The notes beneath the pieces were generated by a model. That model worked only from the letters and a program-made list of their open reading frames with translations. It ran no database searches and had not been told where the DNA came from. Shown piece after piece: positions 23,147 to 31,734 of a stretch of 63,500 nt of DNA. The position numbers were made by a program, and so were the translations under genes. Position 1 is the stretch's first letter, and each line of letters opens with the position of its first letter. Source of the stretch: Melioribacter sp. GTDB taxonomy: Bacteria; Bacteroidota; Ignavibacteria; Ignavibacteriales; Melioribacteraceae. The stretch is taken from assembly GCA_012026935.1 (NCBI GenBank), contig VEPI01000063.1, forward strand, positions 23,327-86,826, read 5' to 3'.

Positions 23147-24673
23147 CTATTTATTTCCTGCTCTGACTTTTTTAACATCATCCGGCAAAACAGAAATATC
23201 TTTTCCGGCGAATTTTTTGTATACATAAGTTAGAACCGCTGCGGCTTGTGTGTCGTCAATATTTTGCGGCGGCATAATTCCATTATAAGTTTTGTTGTTT
23301 ACAGTTAACTCGCCAGTCCTACCGGCTATAACGTTTTTAATTGCTTCCTCTTTACCATGCTTTACAAGCCAATCCGAATTTGCTAATGGCGGAAAAACAT
23401 TTGCAATTCCTTTTCCATCTGCTTGATGACAGGCAACACAACTCATATTATAAACTGTTTGACCAAGATTAAATAGATTTCCGCCGGAAGAAGATTTATC
23501 AGAGCCAGCCATTGCTGTTTTTAAAAGATTTTCATCAACTTTACTTTCACCAGATGAATATTTAGAAACATATTCTGAATTTCCGTTATCTTTATTTAAT
23601 TCTCCGGTAAAAGAATTTACACTACTTGAAACAGAATTATTGCCGGAATAAAGTTCATCTTTCTCTTTGCCGGAATAAATAGTTTTATCTTCAGCCCCGT
23701 TAACTGTAATCATTCCAAGTGCGCCTTTGTTGAAAGCGCGGAAAATGGAGTGATCAACCATTATAAAATTTCCAGGCACGTTAACTTTGAATTCAACAAT
23801 AGATGAACCTCCTGCTGGTATTAGAGTGGTCTGAACATTTTTTTGTAGAGCATTGCTTCCTCCTTCGTTATAGACTAAATCAAAAATTTCCCCAATAACA
23901 TGGAATGAAGAAATCAAATTTGGCCCGCCGTTACCCACGTACAACCGCACACTTTCGCCAACATTTGCTTTCAATGAATTATCTCCGACCATTGATCCCA
24001 CCGAGCCATTGAAAACGACATAATCCGGTGTCTCTGTTAAAGCTTTCTGCATACTAAATGGTTGAAGTCCGGAGTCGCCGTAATTTCCTTCAGTATAAAA
24101 CTCGCCTTGCATCACATAATATTCCCGATCAACCGGCGGTAAGCCTTCTTTTGGTTCGACTAAAATCAATCCGTACATTCCGTTTGCGATATGCATTCCA
24201 ACCGGCGCCGTTGCACAGTGATAAACATATAAACCGGGATTTTTAACTGTGAAAGAAAAAATCGATGTATGACCTGGTGCTGTAAATGAAGAGGTAGCAC
24301 CGCCACCCGGACCAGTCACTGCATGAAGATCTATATTATGCGGAAGTTTGTTAAGCGGATGATTGTGAAGATGGAATTCAACAAAATCTCCTTCACGCAC
24401 ACGTATAAAACTTCCAGGTACATCGCCGCCAAATGTCCAAAACACATATTCGACTCCATCGGCAAGTTGTTTTACAACTTCACGAACTTCCAGATCAACT
24501 ATTACTTTTGTCGGATGTGTTCTTGTGATTGGCAGTGGTACATAAGGTGCTTGTGTTAATTGGGCATGCTCTTCGCCGCTTATTTGATCCGAAGCATCGC
24601 CCCCGCAAGCAACAGCTATCAATAAAATAATTAATACTAACAACAGATTTCTTAATTCATTTAACTTATTCAT
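23147..24673 (-). CDS. nirK: copper nitrite reductase fused to cytochrome c, lipoprotein
   Basis: 508 residues from the ATG at 24673 (AAGGAAGG upstream; a GTG at 24703 is rejected). Lipobox with C23 (IAVAC). NirK core: type-1 Cu ligands H112, C153, H161, M166; type-2 Cu ligands H117, H152, H308; catalytic D115 and H258. A Ser/Gly/Asn-rich linker (~335-400) leads to a C-terminal class-I cytochrome c with CVACH (412-416) and axial M467. It reduces nitrite to NO in the periplasm; the tethered heme probably supplies the electron. First gene of a six-gene operon. Confidence 0.97.
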   Translation of the reverse strand: MNKLNELRNLLLVLIILLIAVACGGDASDQISGEEHAQLTQAPYVPLPITRTHPTKVIVDLEVREVVKQLADGVEYVFWTFGGDVPGSFIRVREGDFVEFHLHNHPLNKLPHNIDLHAVTGPGGGATSSFTAPGHTSIFSFTVKNPGLYVYHCATAPVGMHIANGMYGLILVEPKEGLPPVDREYYVMQGEFYTEGNYGDSGLQPFSMQKALTETPDYVVFNGSVGSMVGDNSLKANVGESVRLYVGNGGPNLISSFHVIGEIFDLVYNEGGSNALQKNVQTTLIPAGGSSIVEFKVNVPGNFIMVDHSIFRAFNKGALGMITVNGAEDKTIYSGKEKDELYSGNNSVSSSVNSFTGELNKDNGNSEYVSKYSSGESKVDENLLKTAMAGSDKSSSGGNLFNLGQTVYNMSCVACHQADGKGIANVFPPLANSDWLVKHGKEEAIKNVIAGRTGELTVNNKTYNGIMPPQNIDDTQAAAVLTYVYKKFAGKDISVLPDDVKKVRAGNK

Positions 24674-24766
24674 TTCAAGTTCCTTCCTTAAAGAGAACTG
24701 CACGTCTTATTTTGTGATATTATTTTTTTTGAGAAATAACGTAAACACATATAAAAAGAATATTAA

Positions 24767-24839
24767 ATCCGATTACAAAATAACGATTGTCGGATATCGT
24801 GTCAAGTTAAATTTTTTGAGGGTCATCTTTATCCGATTA
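24767..24839. promoter_or_regulatory. repeated ATCCGA motif, candidate operator
   Basis: ATCCGATTA occurs at 24767-24775 and 24831-24839, and the inverted TCGGAT at 24790-24795, all in the nirK/polyferredoxin divergent region. The first and inverted copies straddle the candidate nirK -10 box. An Rrf2 or CRP/FNR-type regulator is a plausible binder; no experimental basis here. Confidence 0.45.
24777..24805 (-). promoter_or_regulatory. candidate nirK promoter (-35 TTGACA, -10 TATTTT)
   Basis: On the minus strand TTGACA (24805-24800), a 17-base spacer and TATTTT (24782-24777) form a sigma-70-like promoter about 100 bases upstream of the nirK start. The ATCCGA inverted pair overlaps the spacer and the expected start site, which would suit a repressor. 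Confidence 0.5.
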
Positions 24840-24956
24840 AGGCCTAAAATAGAGGAAAAAATGAGATTAAAGACATATATATAACACAAATTTGATAAAC
24901 AGAATTTTATTTCCGATATTAATCGAGCAATTTATAATTCTTTTGAAAGATTAAAT

Positions 24957-26060
24957 ATGGGTACAAAGTATATTAAGAATAATGATAAACCAGTTCAGAA
25001 GATTAGATTTGGAGTGCAAGTTGCATTTGCACTTCTTTGTATTTGGATTGGGATAGAATTTTCTCAATTTATTTCCTTTTTAGAATCGAATGGAACGAAC
25101 GCATTCCCAGGAAGACCTCCGGGTGTTGAAGGATTTCTTCCTATTAGTGCATTAATGAGTGTTGTTTATTTTTTTCAAACAGGGCAAATACACGATGTTC
25201 ATCCTGCTGGTTTTTTTATTTTCTTAGCAATTGTTGGTGTCTCATTTGTTTTTGGAAAATCATTTTGCAGCTGGCTATGTCCAATAGGATTCATTTCGGA
25301 AATGGTTGGAGATTTTGGTGAAAAAATTTGGAAGAAACTTTTTAAGCGTAGAATTAAACTGCATAGATTTTTGGATTATCCTTTACGTGCGGTGAAATAT
25401 TTATTGCTGGCATTCTTTGCTTTTGCAATTTATTCGATGACCGAGACAACTCTTGCAATTTTTTTAAGCGACAATTATAATATATCAGCCGATATAAAGA
25501 TGTATTACTTTTTTACGGACATTTCTCGTTTCAGTTTGATCGTAATAGGGGTATTATTTTTTCTTTCCGTTTTTATCAGAAACTTCTGGTGCCGCTATCT
25601 TTGTCCTTATGGTGCTTTACTGGGTTTGATAGGACTGGTTAGTCCAAACAAAATTAAAAGAAATACTATAAGCTGTATTGATTGCGGATTATGTGCTAAA
25701 GCGTGTCCGTCATTTATAAAAGTTGATAAAGTAAAAACTGTTATTTCAGATGAATGCACCACTTGTTTGAATTGTGTTGATGTGTGCCCGGTCGCAGATA
25801 CTCTTGATGTTAAAAATATTTTTGAGGAGAAAAGGGTTTCTAAAAAAATAATTGCACTTGGTGTTGCACTTCTATTTGTTTCGATAACGGGACTAGGAAT
25901 GATAACCGGCCATTGGCACAATAAAATTTCTAAAGAGGAGTATCAAATAATTTACAAACAATTAGATGCTATAGGCCACCCCACGAACACTGCAGAAATT
26001 AACCGGTTAAACAAAGCCCTGGAGAAAGAGAGATCGAATAAATCCAGAAATATTAATTAA
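24957..26060 (+). CDS. 4Fe-4S polyferredoxin membrane protein (NapH/NosR/CcoG-like)
   Basis: 367 residues, about five to six membrane helices. It has CxxxCP motifs in SFCSWLCPIG and WCRYLCPYG, and two ferredoxin-type clusters, CIDCGLCAKACP and CTTCLNCVDVCP. This layout is shared by NapH, the C-terminal part of NosR, and CcoG/RdxA, which move electrons from quinol or NADH pools to periplasmic reductases or assist Cu/heme assembly. It is divergent from nirK with a shared 283-base promoter region, so it may feed electrons to NirK (inference). No NosZ is present in the window. Confidence 0.9.
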   Translation: MGTKYIKNNDKPVQKIRFGVQVAFALLCIWIGIEFSQFISFLESNGTNAFPGRPPGVEGFLPISALMSVVYFFQTGQIHDVHPAGFFIFLAIVGVSFVFGKSFCSWLCPIGFISEMVGDFGEKIWKKLFKRRIKLHRFLDYPLRAVKYLLLAFFAFAIYSMTETTLAIFLSDNYNISADIKMYYFFTDISRFSLIVIGVLFFLSVFIRNFWCRYLCPYGALLGLIGLVSPNKIKRNTISCIDCGLCAKACPSFIKVDKVKTVISDECTTCLNCVDVCPVADTLDVKNIFEEKRVSKKIIALGVALLFVSITGLGMITGHWHNKISKEEYQIIYKQLDAIGHPTNTAEINRLNKALEKERSNKSRNIN

Positions 26061-26123
26061 CAACTATCAAATCAAGAATACCGCAATTCACTTTTATTAA
26101 TCAAACGGAAAGAAACAACAGTT

Positions 26124-26143
26124 ATCAAAAAAGATTTTTTGAT
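26124..26143. repeat. AT-only palindromic hairpin
   Basis: ATCAAAAAA (26124-26132) and TTTTTTGAT (26135-26143) are perfectly complementary around a two-base GA centre, between the polyferredoxin and the repeat-protein genes. It could be a weak terminator for the polyferredoxin gene. The rest of 26061-26208 shows no feature. Confidence 0.4.
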
Positions 26144-26208
26144 TGGCTGAGAAAAATTAATTAATGATATTTAATAAGTTAATTCATAAAAAGATGTTAT
26201 AAACAAAT

Positions 26209-26937
26209 ATGACAGTTCAAAAATTTAGTCTGAAAATTTATTTAATTGGAATTCTATCGCTTTTATTAACCGCGAATATTACAGCTCAATTTAAGGAAGG
26301 CGAACTGGTTAAAGGCAGTAGAGATGCTGTATATCTAATATCGAAAGGTAAAGCATGCTGGATTTCAAACGAAAGTGTGTTTAATCTTCTTAACCTAAAT
26401 TGGAAAAAGGTAAAGAAAGTTTCCGATAAAGACCTGGCCAAAGTTTCTAAAGGATGGATTATTGTTAAAGGAAGGAATGAACCGCTCTATATAATAGTCA
26501 GTGGATCAGCATGCAAAATAACTAATGTTGCAATGCTTAAGGCGTTAGGACTGGATAATAATTCCATTTGGAACGTAACTGATGAAAAGTTGAGTAAACT
26601 TCCACAGAGACCACTGCTGGTTAAAGGAAGCGATGCATCAGTTTATTTAATATATAATTCCAAAGCATGCTGGATTCCAAGCGAATCTATTTTTAAAGCG
26701 CTTGGTTTTGAAATAAAAATGGTTATTCAAATTTCAGATAAAGAAATGATTCAGATGCCAAAATCACAACTTCTTCTAAGAGGCAGCGGAGACAAAATCT
26801 ATAGAATAGAAAACGATAAACGAAGATGGATAAACAATGCGGTTCTTTTTTCCCGACTAGGTTACGATTGGAATTCCGTTTTAACCGTCAGCGAGGCACA
26901 ATTAAAAAACATTCCCGAAGGTGAGCCCATTAAATAA
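26209..26937 (+). CDS. exported protein with four ~50-residue repeats
   Basis: 242 residues with a signal peptide (ending NITAQ). The mature part is four tandem repeats, each beginning with (L/I)VKGS-like residues, then VYLI-x-x-x-KACWI, a mid-repeat (F/L)xxLG and ending with VSDKxLxxxP. They begin at about residues 32, 83, 136 and 189. Similar unnamed repeats occur in bacterial surface or wall-binding proteins (from memory; not checked). The first and third repeats keep the Cys in KACWI; the fourth reads RRWI. The role is unknown. It sits 14 bases before the cupin gene, so they are probably co-transcribed. Confidence 0.75.
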   Translation: MTVQKFSLKIYLIGILSLLLTANITAQFKEGELVKGSRDAVYLISKGKACWISNESVFNLLNLNWKKVKKVSDKDLAKVSKGWIIVKGRNEPLYIIVSGSACKITNVAMLKALGLDNNSIWNVTDEKLSKLPQRPLLVKGSDASVYLIYNSKACWIPSESIFKALGFEIKMVIQISDKEMIQMPKSQLLLRGSGDKIYRIENDKRRWINNAVLFSRLGYDWNSVLTVSEAQLKNIPEGEPIK

Positions 26938-26951
26938 CCATAGATACTGAT

Positions 26952-27281
26952 ATGAAAATTCAAGACGTAAATTTTTGCGTAACCGATTGGAGTAAATTAA
27001 CACCCCAAGAATATTCCGGAGAAAGCGGAAAAGCATTCTGGAGAACTTTGGAAAAAGGAAACATTCGAGTTAGAATTGTTGAATATTCACCCGGATATCT
27101 TGCTGATCATTGGTGCAGCCGCGGACATGTAATTTATGTTTTAGAAGGCGAACTTATTACTGAATTAAAAGACGGAAGTATTCACGTGCTTAAACCGGGA
27201 ATGAGTTATCAAGTTGCTGATGATGCTGTACCTCACCGCTCACGAACGGAACTCGGCGCAAAATTATTTGTGGTTGATTGA
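26952..27281 (+). CDS. DHCW-motif cupin-fold protein
   Basis: 109 residues, a single small cupin. The conserved core ADHWCSRGHVIYVLEGELITEL holds His/Cys/His residues likely to bind a metal, followed by the second cupin motif (LKPGMSYQVADDAVPHRS). It matches the small family annotated as 'DHCW motif cupin'. The reaction is unknown. It is 14 bases downstream of the repeat protein and convergent with the DUF6599 gene. Confidence 0.85.
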   Translation: MKIQDVNFCVTDWSKLTPQEYSGESGKAFWRTLEKGNIRVRIVEYSPGYLADHWCSRGHVIYVLEGELITELKDGSIHVLKPGMSYQVADDAVPHRSRTELGAKLFVVD

Positions 27282-27290
27282 CCCACAAAA

Positions 27291-28109
27291 TTATTTTTGA
27301 TTCTCTTCTTTTATATTAGTTTCAATAAATATTATTTCATTTCTTGAAGTCAGAGGAATTGTTTTCGTAATTTTTTTTGTGCTTTGCTCTTCAGTTATTT
27401 TCTTAAATCGTTGAAGATCAGTCACAGATTCAAATTTAATTTGTGAGATATAAGAATACCCCTTCTCGTTCTCGATAGGCAGAACATAGATCTCAAAATT
27501 CTGGAATTGGTCAAATAGATCGCTCCACGCAGGGAACCCGTTTTGTAATCCTAATTTTCCTTTAATGAATTTAAGGTCGTTTATAAACGGTTTAAGAGAA
27601 TCTTTTTTAAAGTAATCCGGAATATCGAAAAAGATCTTGGTTGTTCTTGATAAAATATTATTAAAAAGTTGAAGCGAGAGATTTACCGCAACATCGTTGC
27701 CTTTGTCATTTGCGAGAGAGATGTAAATTTTTCCGAGAGCAGATTGAACTTGGTAAGCTGTAATGCAAATAAATTTTGTTAGCGTATCGTTCTTATTGCA
27801 TTTGTATTGAGAGACGGAATAAATTCCGAAAGCCGATTTAACGTCGTTCATTTTGTAGAACTCAATTCTAAATTTAATTCCACACCACTCAATTTCCTGA
27901 AGAAGAAGTTTATCGAATCCGTATTCCAAATATAGATCAGCACCACCGTCTATTAATCCCCATAAAGCATCACCGTTATAATAACTTGTGCGCGTTATTT
28001 TACCTCCGGGAATATCACCTTCAACAATGGACGGGAAAAGTTTCTCCGCCTGAGCGAAAAGATGAGATGCAAATAGACCGACAAATATTATTGTTCGGAT
28101 AATTTTCAT
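27291..28109 (-). CDS. exported DUF6599-like protein
   Basis: 272 residues. Signal peptide ends HLFAQ (~19). The key segment LWGLIDGGADLYLEYGFDKLL, followed by IKFRIEFYKMNDVKSAFGIYSV, is characteristic of DUF6599 in Bacteroidota; the function is not established. It begins 6 bases after the stop of the DUF362 gene, so the two form an operon and may share a task. Confidence 0.78.
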   Translation of the reverse strand: MKIIRTIIFVGLFASHLFAQAEKLFPSIVEGDIPGGKITRTSYYNGDALWGLIDGGADLYLEYGFDKLLLQEIEWCGIKFRIEFYKMNDVKSAFGIYSVSQYKCNKNDTLTKFICITAYQVQSALGKIYISLANDKGNDVAVNLSLQLFNNILSRTTKIFFDIPDYFKKDSLKPFINDLKFIKGKLGLQNGFPAWSDLFDQFQNFEIYVLPIENEKGYSYISQIKFESVTDLQRFKKITEEQSTKKITKTIPLTSRNEIIFIETNIKEENQK

Positions 28110-28115
28110 AGTAGT

Positions 28116-29279
28116 TTAATTCATCTCAATTTTATGTAATTGGATCTTATCAAGATCGGCAACCCCGAGTTTTATGTCCCGCGCAAGTTCCATAAAAATT
28201 CTTCCGCGCGGATTTTCTTCTTTCTGAATTTTTTCATCAATTCTTTTCTTTGTGATTATTTCATAGCCAATTCTGTCAACAGCTACGGGGTCAGTTCCTA
28301 TCAACACTGTTTTGAAGTCGGCAAAGAATTGGGGATTTGCACCCGGTCCGCCGTTAAAACATCCTTTTAATCCGTCAACAATATTCAGTACAACTTTATC
28401 GCGGAGAGGCGGGAAGGCACACACTTCGGCACATGTTTCCGCCCAAAGTTGTTTATGTAATCTTCCGGTGTTTGTGATCGAACCAAATGCAAGATTTTTC
28501 AAACAAAGAGTAACCGTAGAGCCGGCATTTTTTAGAATCGGGACGTTAATGATCTTATCAACCATTTGCGTAACAATTTTTGTAAAGTAAGAATATTTTC
28601 CCTCGTTGACCATATAAGGAATTGTCTCTGCATCGTATTTCTCTTCACAATCTGCTAGGTAGAACCAATCTTTATCAATCATTCGTTCGCCGTAAAGTTT
28701 TCCGTTCTCATCATACATGGTTCCGTTTTCACCTTTCCGTTCGGTGCCGATTATTTTTATTCCGGGAAAAGTCTGATTAGTAAATCCGGCTTCGACTAAT
28801 TGTTCTTCCCTTCTATCCCAAATCAAAATATTTTTTCTGGGAATTCCCGCCTCTTCCAATTGTTTTACTATCGCTTGTGTTACCTCAACACTTGTTGAAA
28901 GCGTGGGCCCCGCAACCGGATTAACTTTCAATCCTATTCTATCGGTTTCGTTTACAAACATTTTCCACGCATCTTTTAGTGTTGCGGCACCGGTTAATTC
29001 AAGCATTCCTTTAGCAATCATCTCATATGCAGCGTTGTAAACAATTTTGTTTTCAACAACGGAATTACCGTGATTAATTTGCACTACTTTACCGGGAAAT
29101 TTTCCGGGCATCGAAGTTTCTGTGCGCGGATGTTTGAGCGTTTCGTTAATGTTAGTTGCCGGTTTTGCTGCTGTGGTTTGAGCAGATAAATTTTCAAAGT
29201 TTAAGAAGCCGATAATCAAAGCAAGCACATATAATCCAAACATTGAAAAGCCATTAAGCAGACGATTTGTCGTTTTCAT
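28116..29279 (-). CDS. DUF362 domain protein, exported
   Basis: 387 residues. A signal peptide or N-terminal anchor is present (~1-33). The DUF362 fold is indicated by DRIGLKVNPVAGPTLSTSVEV, AIVKQLEEAGIPRKNILIWDR, IINVPILKNAGSTVTLCLKNLAFG, and TVLIGTDPVAVDRIGYEI. DUF362 proteins often carry extra 4Fe-4S domains; this one does not. The fold resembles LarA-like proteins in part but function is open. Cotranscribed with the DUF6599 gene. Confidence 0.88.
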   Translation of the reverse strand: MKTTNRLLNGFSMFGLYVLALIIGFLNFENLSAQTTAAKPATNINETLKHPRTETSMPGKFPGKVVQINHGNSVVENKIVYNAAYEMIAKGMLELTGAATLKDAWKMFVNETDRIGLKVNPVAGPTLSTSVEVTQAIVKQLEEAGIPRKNILIWDRREEQLVEAGFTNQTFPGIKIIGTERKGENGTMYDENGKLYGERMIDKDWFYLADCEEKYDAETIPYMVNEGKYSYFTKIVTQMVDKIINVPILKNAGSTVTLCLKNLAFGSITNTGRLHKQLWAETCAEVCAFPPLRDKVVLNIVDGLKGCFNGGPGANPQFFADFKTVLIGTDPVAVDRIGYEIITKKRIDEKIQKEENPRGRIFMELARDIKLGVADLDKIQLHKIEMN

Positions 29280-29444
29280 GTTGTAGTCCTATTCAAAATT
29301 GTGATGATTAACTTAAAAATTACCCGGATGATTTGCCGTCTAATTTTTAAAACATTAATTATCAAAAGTATTTTTGTCATCAACTAAAAAATTATATTTA
29401 GTTTGTAATTAGAAAATACTTATACAGTTGTTGAAAGGAACACA

Positions 29445-29942
29445 ATGAAAAAAACCTTGTTAATTTTATTCGTGTTGGTTTTCGGGGCAGGGGTATCGCT
29501 GGCACAATTTTCATTAAACAAATTTTGGGACATAAAACTTGGTGGCTCAATCCTCTCGGTGAAGAAATTATTTCCAAACGAAAAATGGGATAAAGTTGAA
29601 GCGGGAAACGACAATCTTTATTCTTTCACAAGTAACCTTGAACGAAGCTCGATTAAAATTAGTTTTCTTGTAACAAAAGAAGATAGATTAAGAATGAAAT
29701 CTATAAGCAATGGCAAGGTTGATGAAAATTCCGCAAGAAAACTCTTTGAAAATCTAAAAGAAATATTATTAAAAAAGTTCGGGAATAAATACGAGAAGAA
29801 AGATACTATGGGAAAAAATATTTTAGTATGGCAAATAAGTGATGATGGAAAAATTTCGCTTTCTTGTAACGGCGATAAAACGCTCATGGTTTTTTTTGAA
29901 TCCGTTGGAATTCCTTTTAACGGAGGGCAAATTGGAAAATAA
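29445..29942 (+). CDS. exported protein of unknown function
   Basis: 165 residues. Signal peptide ends VSLAQ (~21). The mature part is about 145 residues, mixed alpha/beta, with SARKLFENLKEILLKKFGNKY predicted helical. No family recognised. The last 11 bases overlap the start of the zinc-ribbon/DUF2007 gene, pointing to translational coupling. Confidence 0.75.
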   Translation: MKKTLLILFVLVFGAGVSLAQFSLNKFWDIKLGGSILSVKKLFPNEKWDKVEAGNDNLYSFTSNLERSSIKISFLVTKEDRLRMKSISNGKVDENSARKLFENLKEILLKKFGNKYEKKDTMGKNILVWQISDDGKISLSCNGDKTLMVFFESVGIPFNGGQIGK

Positions 29943-30435
29943 CGAAGAAAAAAAATTAGTATGTTCACATTGCGGCAGCACAATAAAAGGGGACGATGAT
30001 TTTTGTCCGGATTGCGGAACACTGTTCGCAGAATTTGTAAAATGTATTGAACATAAAGACAAAGAAGCAGAAGGAGTTTGTGTTATTTGCTGCAACCCGT
30101 TCTGTTCATGGTGCGGAATTTATGTAAACGAAATTTTTCTTTGCAATGAACATAGCGAATATGAAATCTACGAAGGAATGGCCCGCGTTTACGGCTCGAG
30201 TGACCCCACACAAATAGAATATGCAAAATCGTGTTTGGAACAAAATGAACTGCACCCTTTTATCTATTCAAGAAAACGGACTACGCTTCATATGGGTGGA
30301 ACAGACTATTCTATGTTTAATGCTTCAGGCGAGTTCGACGGACATTTGGTTAACGAAATTAAATTAATGATTCCTTTTCAAGAGCTTATACGCGCAGAAG
30401 AGATTTTAGATGAATTAAATATTCTGGAAGAATAA
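29932..30435 (+). CDS. zinc-ribbon / B-box-like / DUF2007 protein
   Basis: 167 residues from TTG at 29932, chosen because GGAGGG lies 5 bases upstream. A longer frame from 29839 is inside the previous gene. An N-terminal zinc ribbon (C11, C14, C25, C28), then a second Cys/His-rich finger (C38 to ~H74: CIEH...GVCVICCNPFCSWC...CNEH) similar to B-box type. Residues ~84-160 resemble the DUF2007 'signal-transducing' fold (YGSSDPTQIEYAKSCLEQNELHPFIYS). Probably cytoplasmic and possibly regulatory; partners are unknown. Confidence 0.82.
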   Translation: MENNEEKKLVCSHCGSTIKGDDDFCPDCGTLFAEFVKCIEHKDKEAEGVCVICCNPFCSWCGIYVNEIFLCNEHSEYEIYEGMARVYGSSDPTQIEYAKSCLEQNELHPFIYSRKRTTLHMGGTDYSMFNASGEFDGHLVNEIKLMIPFQELIRAEEILDELNILEE

Positions 30436-30483
30436 TATTTAGAAGATGATCTGAAATATTTTTAAAGTATTTGGGAAAACAAC

Positions 30484-31734
30484 ATGAATGCGAACACAAA
30501 ATTCGGTTTTATTCCTGTTTCAAGCTCAATTACTCAAACCTCAGTAGAAGAAATAACCGGCAATCTTCTTTCCACATTTCATGATTATGGCGGCGAACGA
30601 TTTACAGATGAAATGATTAATCAAGACATTCCGATTTTTTATTTTATTGTTACAGGAGGAACAGAACAGAAAGTTTTAAAACTTTGGTATGAACGGAAAA
30701 AATTTTATGCAAATGAACCGGTGATTTTAATTGCTCATGCAGGGAATAATTCCCTTGCAGCATCTATGGAAATTTTGGCAAAGCTTCAACAAGATGGCGA
30801 AAAAGGAAAAATCATATATATAGATAACAATACAAACAAAGATTGGTGCGACGATTTAGAAAGAAACGTAAAGCATCATCAAGTATTTCATCAATTAAAA
30901 AACACAAAGATCGGTTTGATCGGAAATCCATCCGATTGGCTGGTTGCAAGCATGCCGGATTCTTCTGTAATAAAAAAAGTGTGGGGTCCGCAAATTGTAA
31001 ATGTTGATCTTGAAGAACTCAAAACAAAAATAGCAGAAGTAAAAGACGAGCAAATTGAAGACGATCATTATTATCTAACATCAAAAGCTGCTGCAATTAA
31101 AGAGCCGACAAAGAAGGAAATAAAGAATGTTGTTAAAGTTTATACGGCTCTAAAAGAATTAATCCGCTCACAAGAATTAAATTCGGTTTCAGTCCGTTGT
31201 TTTGATTTAGTAACCGATCTTAAAACCACCGGGTGCTATGCATTATCCAAACTTAATGATGAAGGAATAACTGCAGGGTGTGAAGGCGATCTTGTGTCAA
31301 CACTTGGAATGTTGTGGGCAAATTATTTAACAAATCAAATTGTTTGGATGGCTAATCCGGCGCAGATAGATGAACAGGGTAATTCAATGTGGCTTGCCCA
31401 CTGTACTGTTCCAATGAGCATGACGGAGAATTATAAATTACGTTCGCACTTTGAATCGGGACTTGGAGTTGGAATAGAAGGGGAATTGGCAAAAGGAAAA
31501 ATTACAATATTAAGAATCGGAGGAAAGAACCTGGAAAAAATTTGGGTATCGAACGGAGAAATCCTGGAAACAGGTTCGTCTGAAAATCTTTGCAGAACAC
31601 AGGTGAAAGTTAAACTTCACGGCTCGGCCAAAGTAACTGATTTGCTTACCGAACCGCTTGGCAATCATTTGCTTTTAATGCGCGGAAGTTATGCTAAGGA
31701 AATGATCGAGTGGTGGGAAATGTTCGTTAGTTAA
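30484..31734 (+). CDS. L-fucose/L-arabinose isomerase-like protein
   Basis: 416 residues. The pattern resembles the fucose isomerase-like superfamily: IAHAGNNSLAAS, RCFDLVTDLKTTGCYALSKLNDEGITAGCEGDLVST and HCTVPMSM. True L-fucose isomerases are about 590 residues; this is the shorter form, so the sugar substrate is uncertain. The conserved Glu/Asp/His metal ligands appear to be retained (E and D in CEGDL, H in HCTV). The gene overlaps the PfkB gene tail to tail by 8 bases. It fits fucose release by the GH29 enzymes elsewhere in the window. Confidence 0.8.
   Translation: MNANTKFGFIPVSSSITQTSVEEITGNLLSTFHDYGGERFTDEMINQDIPIFYFIVTGGTEQKVLKLWYERKKFYANEPVILIAHAGNNSLAASMEILAKLQQDGEKGKIIYIDNNTNKDWCDDLERNVKHHQVFHQLKNTKIGLIGNPSDWLVASMPDSSVIKKVWGPQIVNVDLEELKTKIAEVKDEQIEDDHYYLTSKAAAIKEPTKKEIKNVVKVYTALKELIRSQELNSVSVRCFDLVTDLKTTGCYALSKLNDEGITAGCEGDLVSTLGMLWANYLTNQIVWMANPAQIDEQGNSMWLAHCTVPMSMTENYKLRSHFESGLGVGIEGELAKGKITILRIGGKNLEKIWVSNGEILETGSSENLCRTQVKVKLHGSAKVTDLLTEPLGNHLLLMRGSYAKEMIEWWEMFVS

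Noticed and set aside
24674-24703. GTG start for nirK
   Set aside because: It would place extra polar residues before the lipoprotein signal; the ATG at 24673 has AAGGAAGG upstream.
29618-30095. Two overlapping minus-strand frames (134 and 90 codons)
   Set aside because: Both are antisense to the exported protein and zinc-ribbon genes and show no domain.
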